A DNA stretch of 43,423 nucleotides from Hyphomicrobiales bacterium (GCA_019247605.1 JAFBAS010000119.1:1-43423), one strand, 5' to 3'. Positions 35,725 through 43,423 are shown, counted from the stretch's first letter. The notes: generated by a model from the letters alone, not told the origin. Made by a program: numbers and translations.

Positions 35725-37245
35725 ATGACGTCGAACCATCTCTTCAGCTTCATCCGTGAAGCCGCGACGCTTCACGAGCGTCCTTTCCTCGAGACCCCGC
35801 AAGGGCGAAAGCTGGACTACGGCGACGTGCTCGCGGGAAGCGCTCGTTTCGCCCATGCGCTCGCGGCGTTGGGGGTGGTGCCCGGTGACCGGGTGGCGGT
35901 TCAGGTGGAAAAATCACCCGAAGCGCTGCTTCTCTACCTTGGATGCGTAAGGGCCGGCGCCGTCTTCCTTCCGCTCAATACGGCCTACACGACAGCGGAG
36001 CTCGAATATTTCATCGGTGATGCGGAGCCTTCGCTCATCGTGGGCGACCCGGCAAAGCATGAGGCCTTCAAGGCTCTCGCGAGCAAGGCCAAGGTTCGGG
36101 CAGTCGAAACGCTCGACGCTAACGGAAAAGGAAGCCTCGCGACGAAGGCCGCGCAAGCTCCCGATGACTTCGAGGATGTGTCGCGCGCCGCCAATGATCT
36201 TGCGGCCATTCTCTACACCTCGGGCACGACGGGACGTTCCAAGGGCGCGATGCTCTCGCACGCCAATCTCGCCTCGAATGCGGAAACGCTCGCGCGCTAT
36301 TGGCGCTTCAGCGACGAGGACGTGCTCCTGCACGCCCTGCCGATCTACCACACTCATGGGCTTTTCGTGGCGACCAACACGGTTCTGTTCAGCGGGGCCT
36401 CCATGATTTTCATGCCCAAGCTCGACCCCGACGAGCTTCTCCGGCAAATGCCGCGCGCGACCGTCATGATGGGGGTGCCGACCTTCTACACGCGCCTCTT
36501 GCGCCACAAGGGGCTGACCCGAGATGCGACGCGGCACATGCGGCTTTTCGTTTCGGGATCGGCCCCGCTCCTCGCTGAAACCCATCGCGAATGGCAGGAG
36601 CGCACCGGCCACGCCATTCTCGAACGCTACGGCATGACCGAAACGAATATGAATACGTCAAATCCGTATGTCGGGGAGCGGATCGCCGGCACGGTGGGCT
36701 ACCCACTCCCTGGAGTGACGCTGCGCATCGCCGAGCCCGAAACGGGAGCTGCGTTGCCGAAAGGCTCGATCGGCGTGATCGAAGTCAAGGGGCCGAACGT
36801 GTTCTCAGGATATTGGCGCATGCCGGAAAAGACGAAAGCCGAGTTTCGCAAGGACGGCTTCTTCATCACCGGCGATCTCGGGAAGATCGACGAAAAGGGC
36901 TATGTCCACATCGTCGGACGCGGCAAGGACCTCGTGATCACCGGCGGCTTCAACGTCTACCCCAAGGAGATCGAAACGGAGATCGACGCCATCCCTGGCG
37001 TCATCGAAAGCGCGGTGATCGGCTGCCCTCACGCCGATTTCGGCGAGGGCGTCACGGCCGTCGTGGTGAAGCGCGAAGGTGCGGCGCTCGATGAAGCGGC
37101 CGTGCTGGAGGCGCTCGAAGGAAGGCTCGCCAAGTTCAAGCTCCCGAAACGCGTGCTCTTTGCCGAAGACCTCCCGCGCAACACCATGGGAAAGGTGCAG
37201 AAGAACCTCCTGCGCGAGGCTCACAAGGATATTTACGTGCAGTGA
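35725..37245 (+). CDS. matB: Malonyl-CoA synthetase
   Basis: A 506-residue adenylate-forming enzyme that activates malonate to malonyl-CoA. The P-loop is YTSGTTGRSKGAM (about 164-176), followed by LPIYHTHGLFVATN, the A5 motif ERYGMTETNMNTSNPY, the hinge region TGDLGKIDEKGYVHIVGRGKDLVITGGFNVYPKEIE and the catalytic Lys in RNTMGKVQKN. The ERYGMTETNMNTSNPY form and length are those of MatB. GAGG lies ten bases before the ATG. With the upstream decarboxylase it gives malonate to acetyl-CoA; the usual transporter matC is not adjacent. Confidence 0.94.
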   Translation: MTSNHLFSFIREAATLHERPFLETPQGRKLDYGDVLAGSARFAHALAALGVVPGDRVAVQVEKSPEALLLYLGCVRAGAVFLPLNTAYTTAELEYFIGDAEPSLIVGDPAKHEAFKALASKAKVRAVETLDANGKGSLATKAAQAPDDFEDVSRAANDLAAILYTSGTTGRSKGAMLSHANLASNAETLARYWRFSDEDVLLHALPIYHTHGLFVATNTVLFSGASMIFMPKLDPDELLRQMPRATVMMGVPTFYTRLLRHKGLTRDATRHMRLFVSGSAPLLAETHREWQERTGHAILERYGMTETNMNTSNPYVGERIAGTVGYPLPGVTLRIAEPETGAALPKGSIGVIEVKGPNVFSGYWRMPEKTKAEFRKDGFFITGDLGKIDEKGYVHIVGRGKDLVITGGFNVYPKEIETEIDAIPGVIESAVIGCPHADFGEGVTAVVVKREGAALDEAAVLEALEGRLAKFKLPKRVLFAEDLPRNTMGKVQKNLLREAHKDIYVQ

Positions 37246-37595
37246 GCCATTCTTCAGGGATCCGACCGTTCCCTCATGCGCGAACTCGATGGTGCTGCCG
37301 ACAAGCGCGGATGGCCGGGCCAAGCCCGGCCAGGACGGATAGGTGGTCCCGACTATTGAAAGGGCGCTGAGGGGGTCGCACCGAGGTCCGACGCGATGGC
37401 TCTCGACGCACTGGTGATTCGCTGGCGCGTGCCTTTCAAAGCCCGTCCGTTTGCCGAGAAAAAATTCAGGCCCGAAGAGCCCCGGCTTCGCGAGGTCCGC
37501 AACGGGTAGGACACCGAAGAAAGCTCGTCCATTCTTCCGTTGGAGCGCAGGCGAAAGTTTGTGGTATTTACAGGGAAATATCGTGCCTGATTACT
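37246..37595. other. 350-bp convergent spacer with REP-like palindrome
   Basis: It lies between matB (plus) and the Cache-like gene (minus). It holds the palindrome listed at 37313-37331. A 37-codon frame at 37396-37509 with GAGG upstream has no family resemblance and is not called. No other structure stands out. Confidence 0.45.
37313..37331. repeat. REP-like perfect palindrome
   Basis: GGCCGGGC-CAA-GCCCGGCC: perfect 8-bp arms and a 3-base loop, 68 bp after matB. With its flank it is related, in opposite orientation, to the element at 38546-38564. It could also help end matB transcripts, but no T-tract follows. Confidence 0.6.
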
Positions 37596-38279
37596 TTAAC
37601 CGCCCTGTCGCGTGATCGATTTGTTCGTCGCGCGCTCTTCAGGGGTATGGATCGGCTGTTCCTTGCAACCGGAAAAGCCGAGCTGGAAATAGTCGACTTC
37701 GAGCGCCAGCACGCCGATTGGCTGACCTGCCTCTGGATCGACCATTGTCTCCGCGCGCCAGCATACGGCATGCGAACCGTCCCATGAACGCTCGAGCCAA
37801 CTCACATCGCGTGCCCCAGGTCCCAGCGGGAACGTGTAGTGGAATTTCGGCTTGTCGAACTGCCAATAATTGAACGAGACAAAGGGCTCTGCTGCCATGC
37901 GTCCTTTGCCGTCGATCAGGAAGGCGTGGCTCACGAGGCCTCCGCTCTGCGCCACGATATGCCTGAGATGCTGCGAGGCGGGCTTCTCCATCATGGCCCG
38001 CTGGAGCGGACCGCCCCCTTGAAGCCGCTCGGCATTCCAGGTCCGGTCGATCGAAAGCGCCCACGCCTCGTCCTTGTCGGCAAGCGCCGCGTTTTGTTCT
38101 CTGAGCGCGCCGATGAGGACCGGATCCCGGTGAAGCTCCGCGAAAAGGCGATCGAGGCGTGGCTTATAATACAGGAGCCCCGCCATATGCGGGTAGGCAA
38201 GCGTACCGGCGGCCGCGAGAACGACGGCGACAATCACCGCCACCAAGCCCAGTGAAAATTTCCGCGCAAGAGTTTTCAT
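37596..38279 (-). CDS. Membrane-anchored protein with a Cache/PDC-like sensor domain
   Basis: A 227-residue protein. One N-terminal transmembrane helix (about 8-30, GLVAVIVAVVLAAAGTLAYP) is followed by a periplasmic part. Residues about 115-205 resemble a single Cache/PDC domain: SHAFLIDGKGRMAAEPFVSFNYWQFDKPKF and, later, ETMVDPEAGQPIGVLALEVDYFQL. Cache domains sense small molecules and normally sit in chemoreceptors or histidine kinases. Here there is no second TM helix or signalling output, and the protein ends with a short polar tail. No Shine-Dalgarno is obvious. The family call is by pattern only; the function is unknown. Confidence 0.65.
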   Translation of the reverse strand: MKTLARKFSLGLVAVIVAVVLAAAGTLAYPHMAGLLYYKPRLDRLFAELHRDPVLIGALREQNAALADKDEAWALSIDRTWNAERLQGGGPLQRAMMEKPASQHLRHIVAQSGGLVSHAFLIDGKGRMAAEPFVSFNYWQFDKPKFHYTFPLGPGARDVSWLERSWDGSHAVCWRAETMVDPEAGQPIGVLALEVDYFQLGFSGCKEQPIHTPEERATNKSITRQGG

Positions 38280-38732
38280 GGACGGCTCAGCCCGAGGATC
38301 CGCACGACCACGCTTTCAGGGTGCAGGGCGGGTCCCATCGCACATCCTTCGCCTAAGAGGCGCGCCGACGCGTAATGCGCTTTTGCTTTGAAACGAGGCC
38401 CTCTCACCTCAGCGAAACTCAAATCATCGTTTCTGCTCAACGACCCCAAGGCTTATCAGAAAACGTTACGCAAGCCGTAACCACCGCCATCGAAGTGTAA
38501 CGAGACGGGGGAGGGCATGACGTGTGGGCACGGCCTCTCCGTCCTGCCCGGCCTTGGGCTGGGCATCTACGCCTTTCCTCGGCGGTGGAAGAAAAGGCGC
38601 GCACCGCGCCGTCCCTTTGACGGGCGGCTGCTGCCGGCACTCGAGTCATCCCCTCGTCTCGAGGCTACCTGTTGTCATCGCGTGAAAGCGGGACTGTAAT
38701 GGAAAGATCGTCCTTGCCGGGGAGCGATGATC
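38280..38732. other. 453-bp divergent intergenic region
   Basis: It lies between the Cache-like gene (minus) and the HD gene (plus). It contains the REP-like element at 38546-38564. Short open frames here have neither ribosome-binding sites nor family resemblance. No clear promoter can be named. Confidence 0.45.
38546..38564. repeat. REP-like palindrome, second copy
   Basis: GCCCGGCC-TTG-GGCTGGGC, arms matching at seven of eight positions. Followed by CATCTACGCC, it aligns with the reverse complement of the 37313-37331 element and its flank (CATCCGCGC), so the two are diverged copies of one family. Confidence 0.5.
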
Positions 38733-39578
38733 ATGAAAACGATCACGGCGGTCGCGGCCAAGAAGCTCGGTAAATTTCTGGCCAAGGACTTCCACGAGAT
38801 CTTCGGCTCGTCCTACAGCCATGTGGCGGAGAGGCTGGGCTCGCTCGCCCGTAGCACCATCGAATGCCTCGGCAGAAGCGACGCGCTCTACCACAACTTC
38901 GAGCACACGCTCCTCGTCACCATGGTCGGTCGCGACATCCTGCGCGGGCGCACGCTGTGCGAGCGCATCGAGCCCGCCGACTACGATCACCTGATCGTCG
39001 CCTGCCTCTTGCATGACATCGGTTATATGCGTGGCGTGCTGAGCGCCGACACGGAGACCACCTTCGTGATCGACACCAGTGGCAAGAGCATCACGCTGCC
39101 CCGCGGCGCTTCCGATGCGTCCCTTGCGCCCTATCACGTCGATCGTTCCAAGCTTTTCGTCTTCGAGCGCTTGGGAAAATCGCCGACCATCAATGCCGAG
39201 CGCGTGGCCCAGGCCATCGAATTCACGCGTTTCCCGCCGCGCTCGGGCCGCAATACCGTAAAGGCCGAGCTCGAGGCTCGTCTCGTCCAAGCCGCCGATC
39301 TGATCGGCCAGCTCGGCGATCCCTTGTATCCGAGGAAGGCGAACGCGCTTTTCTTCGAGTTCGAGGAGATCGGCCTTAATCGACAGCTGGGCTATGCGTC
39401 GCCGGCCGACCTCATCGAGAAATATCCAGCGTTTTTTTGGAACGGCGTCGCCATGCATCTCGAGGACGGAATGAAGTATCTGAACCTCACCGTTTCGGGT
39501 CGCCAATGGATCGCGAACCTTCACAATCACATTTTATGCGCGGAGCATTCCCACCGTTTGATGGGACCGCAAAATTGA
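38733..39578 (+). CDS. HD-domain metal-dependent phosphohydrolase
   Basis: A 281-residue protein. The HD domain is at about 50-200: YHNFEHTLLVTMVG gives the first His, and LIVACLLHDIGYMRG gives the His-Asp pair. A later conserved acidic/His region is ARLVQAADLIGQLGDP. Proteins of this kind hydrolyse phosphoesters, but the substrate is unknown. The ATG at 38733 has GGGGAG at eight bases; the ATG at 38727 is too close to it. It is a single gene, convergent with ppa. Confidence 0.82.
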   Translation: MKTITAVAAKKLGKFLAKDFHEIFGSSYSHVAERLGSLARSTIECLGRSDALYHNFEHTLLVTMVGRDILRGRTLCERIEPADYDHLIVACLLHDIGYMRGVLSADTETTFVIDTSGKSITLPRGASDASLAPYHVDRSKLFVFERLGKSPTINAERVAQAIEFTRFPPRSGRNTVKAELEARLVQAADLIGQLGDPLYPRKANALFFEFEEIGLNRQLGYASPADLIEKYPAFFWNGVAMHLEDGMKYLNLTVSGRQWIANLHNHILCAEHSHRLMGPQN

Positions 39579-39674
39579 AGAGCGAGAGCGAAGCAACCGT
39601 GTGAGCACGGCCGCCGCGCGCGAAACGGGCCGAATGAAGATGTTTGAAGAGTCACCGCCATCATGTGGCGCGGA

Positions 39675-40199
39675 TCACTTCGAGCGGGCGATCGCCTCGC
39701 TGATGAGCTTGCGCGCCTCGCCCACATCGCCCCAGCCGCTCAGTTTCACCCATTTGCCAGGCTCGAGATCCTTGTAATGCAAGAAGAAATGCTCGATCTG
39801 TTGGCAAGTGATCCTCGGCAAGTCGGCGTAATTTTCCACATGGACATAGCGCTGCGTCAGCCGGCCTGACGGGACCGCGATGATCTTCTCGTCGCCTCCC
39901 CCATCATCTTCCATGCGCAGGACACCGATCGGCTTCACGTTGATTATCGCACCCGGGAAGATTGGGCGGGTGTTGGCGACGAGCACATCGATGGGGTCGC
40001 CATCTTCCGACAAGGTGTGCGGCACGAAGCCGTAATTGCCGGGATACCGCATCGGCGTGTAGAGGAAGCGGTCGACGACGAGCGTGCCTGCCGCCTTGTC
40101 CATCTCGTATTTGATCGGCTCGCCGCCGAGTGGGACTTCGATGACGACGTTCACATCGTTTGGTGGCGAGTGGCCGATCGCGATGGCGTCGAAATTCAT
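39675..40199 (-). CDS. ppa: Inorganic pyrophosphatase (family I)
   Basis: A 174-residue soluble pyrophosphatase that hydrolyses PPi to two phosphates. The active-site set is complete and shifted by one relative to E. coli: Glu21, Lys30, Glu32, Arg44, Tyr56, Asp66, Asp68, Asp71, Asp98, Asp103 and Lys105, with [12 protein letters not shown] near the end. AGGGA lies eight bases before the ATG at 40199. The same frame stays open far upstream, antisense to the next gene, but that part is not coding. It is divergent from the M24 gene (51 bp between starts). Confidence 0.97.
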   Translation of the reverse strand: MNFDAIAIGHSPPNDVNVVIEVPLGGEPIKYEMDKAAGTLVVDRFLYTPMRYPGNYGFVPHTLSEDGDPIDVLVANTRPIFPGAIINVKPIGVLRMEDDGGGDEKIIAVPSGRLTQRYVHVENYADLPRITCQQIEHFFLHYKDLEPGKWVKLSGWGDVGEARKLISEAIARSK

Positions 40200-40250
40200 T
40201 GCGTTTCCCTTTTCGCGGACCCCGAGGGCCGCCAAGCACCGGAGCAAACC

Positions 40251-41426
40251 ATGGCGTCTCCTTCCTTCACGCGTGACGAGTACGCGTCGCGCTTGGAGAA
40301 GATCCGAACCGAGATGGCGCGGCGCGGGCTCGACCTCCTTCTCGTGAACGATATCGCCAATCAGCACTATATCACCGCTTATGACGGCTGGTCGTTCTAC
40401 ACGCCGCAAATGGTGGTCGTGCCGCTCGAGGGCGAGCCGGTATGGATCGGGCGCGCCATGGATGCGGTGGGAGGAAGGCTCACCGCATGGATGAGGCCTG
40501 AGAACATCGTCGGCTTTCCGGAAGATCATGTCCAAGCGCAAGATCGGCATCCGATGGATTGGATCGGCAAGTGGATCGCCGATAAGGGATGGGGAAAAGG
40601 GCGCATCGGCGTCGAGCTCGAGGCCTATTACTACTCGCCGAAGGCTCATGCGCGGCTGACCGCGGCGTTGCCGAATGCGCAATTCGTCGACGCGAGCCTC
40701 CTCGTGAATTGGATTCGCGCCGTGAAATCTCCAGCCGAGATCATTTATCTGCGCAAAGCCGCGAAGCTTGCAGAAGCCGCGGTGAGAACGGCTTATGAAG
40801 TGATCGCGCCTGGTGTGCGCGAATGCGATGCGGTCGGCGCGATTCAGGCGGCGCAATATGGCGGGCTCGAGGATTTCGCGGGCGACATCACCGCCCTGCC
40901 GCCCACGATCCTCGCGGGCGAGAGCGCCTCGGCCCCGCATCTCATGTGGAGCGAGCGCAAATTTGCCGAAGACGAGACGGTGGCGCTCGAGCTCGCGGGC
41001 GCTTGCCGCCACTATACGGCCGGCCTCGCGCGTACGATGCAGCTTGGCCCAAAGCCACACAAGGTCTCCGAACTCGAGAAGGCGGTGCTCGAAGGCATGC
41101 AAGCGGTTTTGGCGACGGCCGGTCCCGGCAAGCTCGCCCACGATGTCGAAGCCGCTTGGCGCGCGTCGATCGCGCGCCATGGCCTGAAAAAGGAATCTCG
41201 CATCGGCTATTCGATCGGCGTCGCCTATCCGCCCGATTGGGGAGAGCACACGATCAGCTTGCGGCAAGGGGATCGCACCGTGTTGGCGCCAGGCCATGTG
41301 CTCCACGCGATTCTCGGCATGTGGATGGAGGGGTGGGGCATCGAGATCAGCGAGACGGTTCTCATCACGCAAAGGGGATGTGAGCCACTCGCGAATTTGC
41401 CGCGCGAGATCTTCGTGAAAGGTTGA
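40251..41426 (+). CDS. M24 pita-bread-fold protein, ectoine hydrolase (DoeA/EutD)-like, lacking metal ligands
   Basis: A 391-residue protein. The N-terminal creatinase/prolidase-like domain has [27 protein letters not shown] and [15 protein letters not shown]; the C-terminal pita-bread domain covers about 160-391. [23 protein letters not shown] and the [10 protein letters not shown] segment are like DoeA/EutD ectoine hydrolases. At the five usual M24 metal positions I read Glu, Gly, Ser/Tyr, Leu and Ser rather than Asp, Asp, His, Glu, Glu. GGAG lies before the ATG at 40251. No other ectoine genes are in the window, so the substrate is open. An AraC-type regulator gene follows 138 bp downstream. 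Confidence 0.82.
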   Translation: MASPSFTRDEYASRLEKIRTEMARRGLDLLLVNDIANQHYITAYDGWSFYTPQMVVVPLEGEPVWIGRAMDAVGGRLTAWMRPENIVGFPEDHVQAQDRHPMDWIGKWIADKGWGKGRIGVELEAYYYSPKAHARLTAALPNAQFVDASLLVNWIRAVKSPAEIIYLRKAAKLAEAAVRTAYEVIAPGVRECDAVGAIQAAQYGGLEDFAGDITALPPTILAGESASAPHLMWSERKFAEDETVALELAGACRHYTAGLARTMQLGPKPHKVSELEKAVLEGMQAVLATAGPGKLAHDVEAAWRASIARHGLKKESRIGYSIGVAYPPDWGEHTISLRQGDRTVLAPGHVLHAILGMWMEGWGIEISETVLITQRGCEPLANLPREIFVKG

Positions 41427-41482
41427 TCTTTTGCTGACGAGCGCCGGCACGTGCAACGAATATTGCGCCGGCAGGCAAGATC
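41425..41482 (+). terminator. Imperfect inverted repeat after the M24 gene
   Basis: Nested matching segments: GATCTTTTGC (41425-41434) with GCAAGATC (41475-41482), GCGCCGGC at 41441-41448 and 41465-41472, and GCAA (41453-41456) with TTGC (41463-41466). They could fold into one long bulged hairpin starting at the stop codon. No T-tract follows. A terminator or 3'-protective structure is likelier than an operator, but both are possible. Confidence 0.35.
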
Positions 41483-41564
41483 ACGTGTAATAGCGACTGC
41501 AAACGAATTCATCCTGGCAGCGTGAACCGAAGGCGCGCGGACTGCCGCTTGTGGCCGTGAATTG

Positions 41565-42635
41565 ATGCAGCGGCGAGATGGTCTCGAGCTCATCCGAGTT
41601 GGCGGGGCGACGGCGCTGCCGGCGATGCTGCGCGATCTCGGGGCCGACCCGACGGCGGTCATCGCCGGCGCCGGTCTCGATCCAAAGATACTCACCGATC
41701 CGGAGAACGTCATTCCTTTCCGGACGCTCGGCCTTCTCTTCGAGCAAGCCGCGCTGGCAACGCGTCGCGATCACATGGGCTTGCTTCTTGGCCAGTCATC
41801 CTCGACGCGATCATTTGGGTATCTGGGGCTCCTTGCCGAGAATTCTCCGAATGTGCGCACCGCGCTCGACAATCTCATTCGCTATTTCCACATCCACGAT
41901 GCGCGTGGCGTCCCCATTTTCGAGGTCTCGAAGGGCACGGCCTCGCTCGGCTACACGATCTTCGAATATTCCATCACCGGTGCGCCGGAAATTGTGGATT
42001 TTTCGGTCGCATGCCTCTTCAATTTCTTGCGCCGGCTCTGCGGACCTTCCTGGGAACCCCTCGAGGTCGGCTTGCCGCGGCAGCGGCCGCGAAACACGAG
42101 ACCCTATGACAGCGTGTTCAACGCGCCTTTGCGGTTCGGCGCCGAACATGGCGTCATCGTCTTCTCGACCGATTGGCTCACGCAACCGGTCCGCGACGCA
42201 AACCCGTTGATTTTGAGCCTCGTCAAGGACCGCCTCGAGGCGGATGAGGCCTCCAGCGTCGAGAATTTCGAGAAGCGGCTTCGCCGCCTTTTGCGCACCC
42301 TCGTCCTCACGCGTCGGTGTTCCTTGGAGGCTTTGAGCGAGCTTTTCCACCTCGAGCCGCGCACGCTGGCACGGCGTATGGAACGAGAAGACATCAAGTT
42401 TCGCGCGCTCGTCGACGATGCGCGCTACGAAGTGGCGCGTCACCTCCTCGCGGATACGACGCTTGCGATGTCGGACGTGGCCGCGATGCTCGACTATTCG
42501 GAAGCGAGCGCCTTCTCGCGCGCCTTTCGACGCTGGTCGGGCAAGACGCCGATCGCCTGGCGCGCGGATCGATTCTTTCCCCGAGAAAAGCCGGCGCGGA
42601 GAGCGGTCAGAGGGGGCGCCCGCACCACGGGATGA
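41565..42635 (+). CDS. AraC-family transcriptional regulator (arabinose-binding-domain type)
   Basis: A 356-residue regulator. Residues about 15-200 fit the Arabinose_bd-type effector domain of OruR/ArgR-like regulators (FRTLGLLFEQAALATRRDHMGLLLGQ, GYLGLLAENSPNVRTALDNLIRYFHIHD). The C-terminus has two helix-turn-helix motifs: CSLEALSELFHLEPRTLARRMERE and LAMSDVAAMLDYSEASAFSRAFRRWSGKTP. The effector is unknown; the M24 gene just upstream is the obvious candidate target. A TTG directly before the ATG at 41565 is in frame; the ribosome-binding site is weak. Transcription ends at the hairpin 18 bases after the stop. Confidence 0.92.
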   Translation: MQRRDGLELIRVGGATALPAMLRDLGADPTAVIAGAGLDPKILTDPENVIPFRTLGLLFEQAALATRRDHMGLLLGQSSSTRSFGYLGLLAENSPNVRTALDNLIRYFHIHDARGVPIFEVSKGTASLGYTIFEYSITGAPEIVDFSVACLFNFLRRLCGPSWEPLEVGLPRQRPRNTRPYDSVFNAPLRFGAEHGVIVFSTDWLTQPVRDANPLILSLVKDRLEADEASSVENFEKRLRRLLRTLVLTRRCSLEALSELFHLEPRTLARRMEREDIKFRALVDDARYEVARHLLADTTLAMSDVAAMLDYSEASAFSRAFRRWSGKTPIAWRADRFFPREKPARRAVRGGARTTG

Positions 42636-42648
42636 GCGCGCTGCCTCC

Positions 42649-42680
42649 AAAAAAAACGGCGGGCTCGTGCCCGCCGTTTT
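42649..42680. terminator. Bidirectional intrinsic terminator
   Basis: AAAACGGCGGGC (42653-42664), loop TCGT, GCCCGCCGTTTT (42669-42680): a perfect 12-bp stem. On the minus strand it is followed by eight Ts (complement of 42649-42656), a strong terminator for the outer-membrane gene. On the plus strand a four-T tract serves the AraC-type gene. It sits exactly between the two convergent genes. Confidence 0.92.
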
Positions 42681-42702
42681 GCATTCGATGGAGGAGAGAG
42701 GC

Positions 42703-43423
42703 TTACCAGAACTTGTAGTTCAGGCCGACCCGCACGACGTTGACCTCGATTGACCGGTTCGAATGGTTGAACACGGTCGCGGCACCCGGAAGGAAGAAGC
42801 CCGGCGCGCTGTTGACGTGGCCGAGGTTTGAATAAAGATATTCGCCCTTGACGGTCCAGTTCGGGGTGAACGCGTATTCGACGCCGCCGCCGACCGTCCA
42901 GCCGGTTTTCGTGCTGCTGCCTCGACTGCTGATATTGCCGCCGCCGATGACCGTTTGCGTCGGCGTCACAGCGACGATGTTGGTGGTCGGAATGACGAAG
43001 CCGGGCGCGGTCGTCGCGAGGATCGCCGAGCCAAATTGGTTGTTGTTGTTGATGATGCCGCCATAGGCGAGACCGCCTGTGGCGTAGACTAGGATGCGAT
43101 CCCAGGCATAGCCGGCCCGCAGACGCACGGTGCCGAAATATTGGTTGTTGTTGTTGTGAACGGTGGTGGCGAAATTCGAGGGCGTGAACACCGTGCCGGG
43201 GAATTGCGGCAAGGTGAACGCGCCGAAGACCACCCCGTTATTGTGATTGCGGTTGATGTCCGCCCAGTCGATATCCGCCTCAGCTCCGAGCACGAAGCCC
43301 GAGCCGATGCCGAATTGGTAATTATAGCCCACCTGTCCGCCGCCGATGAAGCCGGAGCGATTGCTGCGGCCGGTCGTGGCGAAAGGAACGCCCGAGCCGA
43401 ACGGCACCGCCCCGACGAAGGGG
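42703..43423 (-). CDS. Outer-membrane beta-barrel protein (Omp25/RopB-like), 5' end outside the window
   Basis: The C-terminal part (about 239 residues) of a porin-family protein; the reading frame is still open at the window edge, so signal peptide and first strands are missing. Alternating beta-strands include GFIGGGQVGYNYQFG, GFVLGAEADIDWADI, GTVRLRAGYAWDRILVYATGGLAYG, GWTVGGGVEYAFTPNWTVKGEYLYSNLG and the closing VNVVRVGLNYKFW with the aromatic C-terminal residue that BamA recognises. Two loops hold NNNNQ runs encoded by GTT repeats (as read on the plus strand). The gene is followed by a strong terminator. Such proteins are abundant structural or immunodominant surface proteins in Hyphomicrobiales. 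Confidence 0.9.
   Translation of the reverse strand, partial: PFVGAVPFGSGVPFATTGRSNRSGFIGGGQVGYNYQFGIGSGFVLGAEADIDWADINRNHNNGVVFGAFTLPQFPGTVFTPSNFATTVHNNNNQYFGTVRLRAGYAWDRILVYATGGLAYGGIINNNNQFGSAILATTAPGFVIPTTNIVAVTPTQTVIGGGNISSRGSSTKTGWTVGGGVEYAFTPNWTVKGEYLYSNLGHVNSAPGFFLPGAATVFNHSNRSIEVNVVRVGLNYKFW

Noticed and set aside
37396-37509. 37-codon plus-strand frame with GAGG upstream
   Set aside because: Very short, no similarity that I can recognise, in a spacer next to a REP-like palindrome. Left uncalled for lack of support.
39675-41456. Open minus-strand frame of 593 codons covering ppa and the antisense of the M24 gene
   Set aside because: Only the last 174 codons match a family (ppa). 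The upstream part is the GC-rich shadow of the M24 gene, which has its own clear start and family match.

Overview
The window is a gene-dense, GC-rich (roughly 60-65 % by eye) chromosomal segment of an alphaproteobacterium, most likely of the order Hyphomicrobiales (Rhizobiales). The reasons are the alphaproteobacterial type of many products (EutD/DoeA-like M24 protein, malonyl-CoA decarboxylase with MatB, an Omp25/RopB-like porin family protein, septation protein A, BrnTA), strong GC bias at third codon positions, and GGCCGGGC-type palindromes between genes. The family or genus cannot be fixed from the sequence. I recognise no tRNA, rRNA, CRISPR array, insertion sequence or prophage.

Layout. 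0-6.2 kb (minus): a run from two small exported proteins (META-domain protein, unknown protein) through a class I aminotransferase, ispG (isoprenoid precursor synthesis) and kdsD (lipopolysaccharide Kdo precursor) to an EthD-like protein and a short-chain dehydrogenase homologue that lacks the usual catalytic lysine. 6.3-9.1 kb (minus): a PcaF-type thiolase, a kynurenine-formamidase-like hydrolase and an ABM-type monooxygenase. 9.4-16.1 kb (plus): the most unusual block, a three-gene operon of transglutaminase-DUF2126, a circularly permuted ATP-grasp fused to an alpha-E domain, and a second transglutaminase. This is a predicted peptide-bond-forming and amide-modifying system of unknown substrate. 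16.2-17.9 kb: coaBC-dut, convergent with rplS (L19). 18.4-21.5 kb: a solitary RES-domain protein and a large MscS-type channel. 21.5-22.9 kb (minus): a cytochrome P450.

23.2-26.7 kb (plus): ygfZ-tag-HD hydrolase-tyrosine phosphatase, then a ChpB/MazEF-type toxin-antitoxin pair with an AT-rich promoter overlapped by a perfect palindrome. 26.8-32.6 kb (minus): RraA-family protein, yciB, a 63-residue small protein, tam, acs and a SIMPL-domain exported protein. 32.8-33.4 kb: a brnTA toxin-antitoxin pair. 33.4-33.8 kb: a DUF1761 membrane protein. 34.2-37.2 kb: malonyl-CoA decarboxylase and malonyl-CoA synthetase, which together turn malonate into acetyl-CoA. 37.6-38.3 kb: an orphan membrane-anchored Cache-like sensor. 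38.7-43.4 kb: HD phosphohydrolase, ppa, an ectoine-hydrolase-like M24 protein without canonical metal ligands, an AraC-type regulator, a strong bidirectional terminator, and the 3' part of an outer-membrane beta-barrel gene cut by the window edge.

As a whole the window is core chromosome (ispG, kdsD, coaBC, dut, rplS, ppa, acs) interspersed with accessory modules: three toxin-type loci within 15 kb, the amidoligase operon, and the P450. Product names come from motif and family recognition by eye; no database search was possible.
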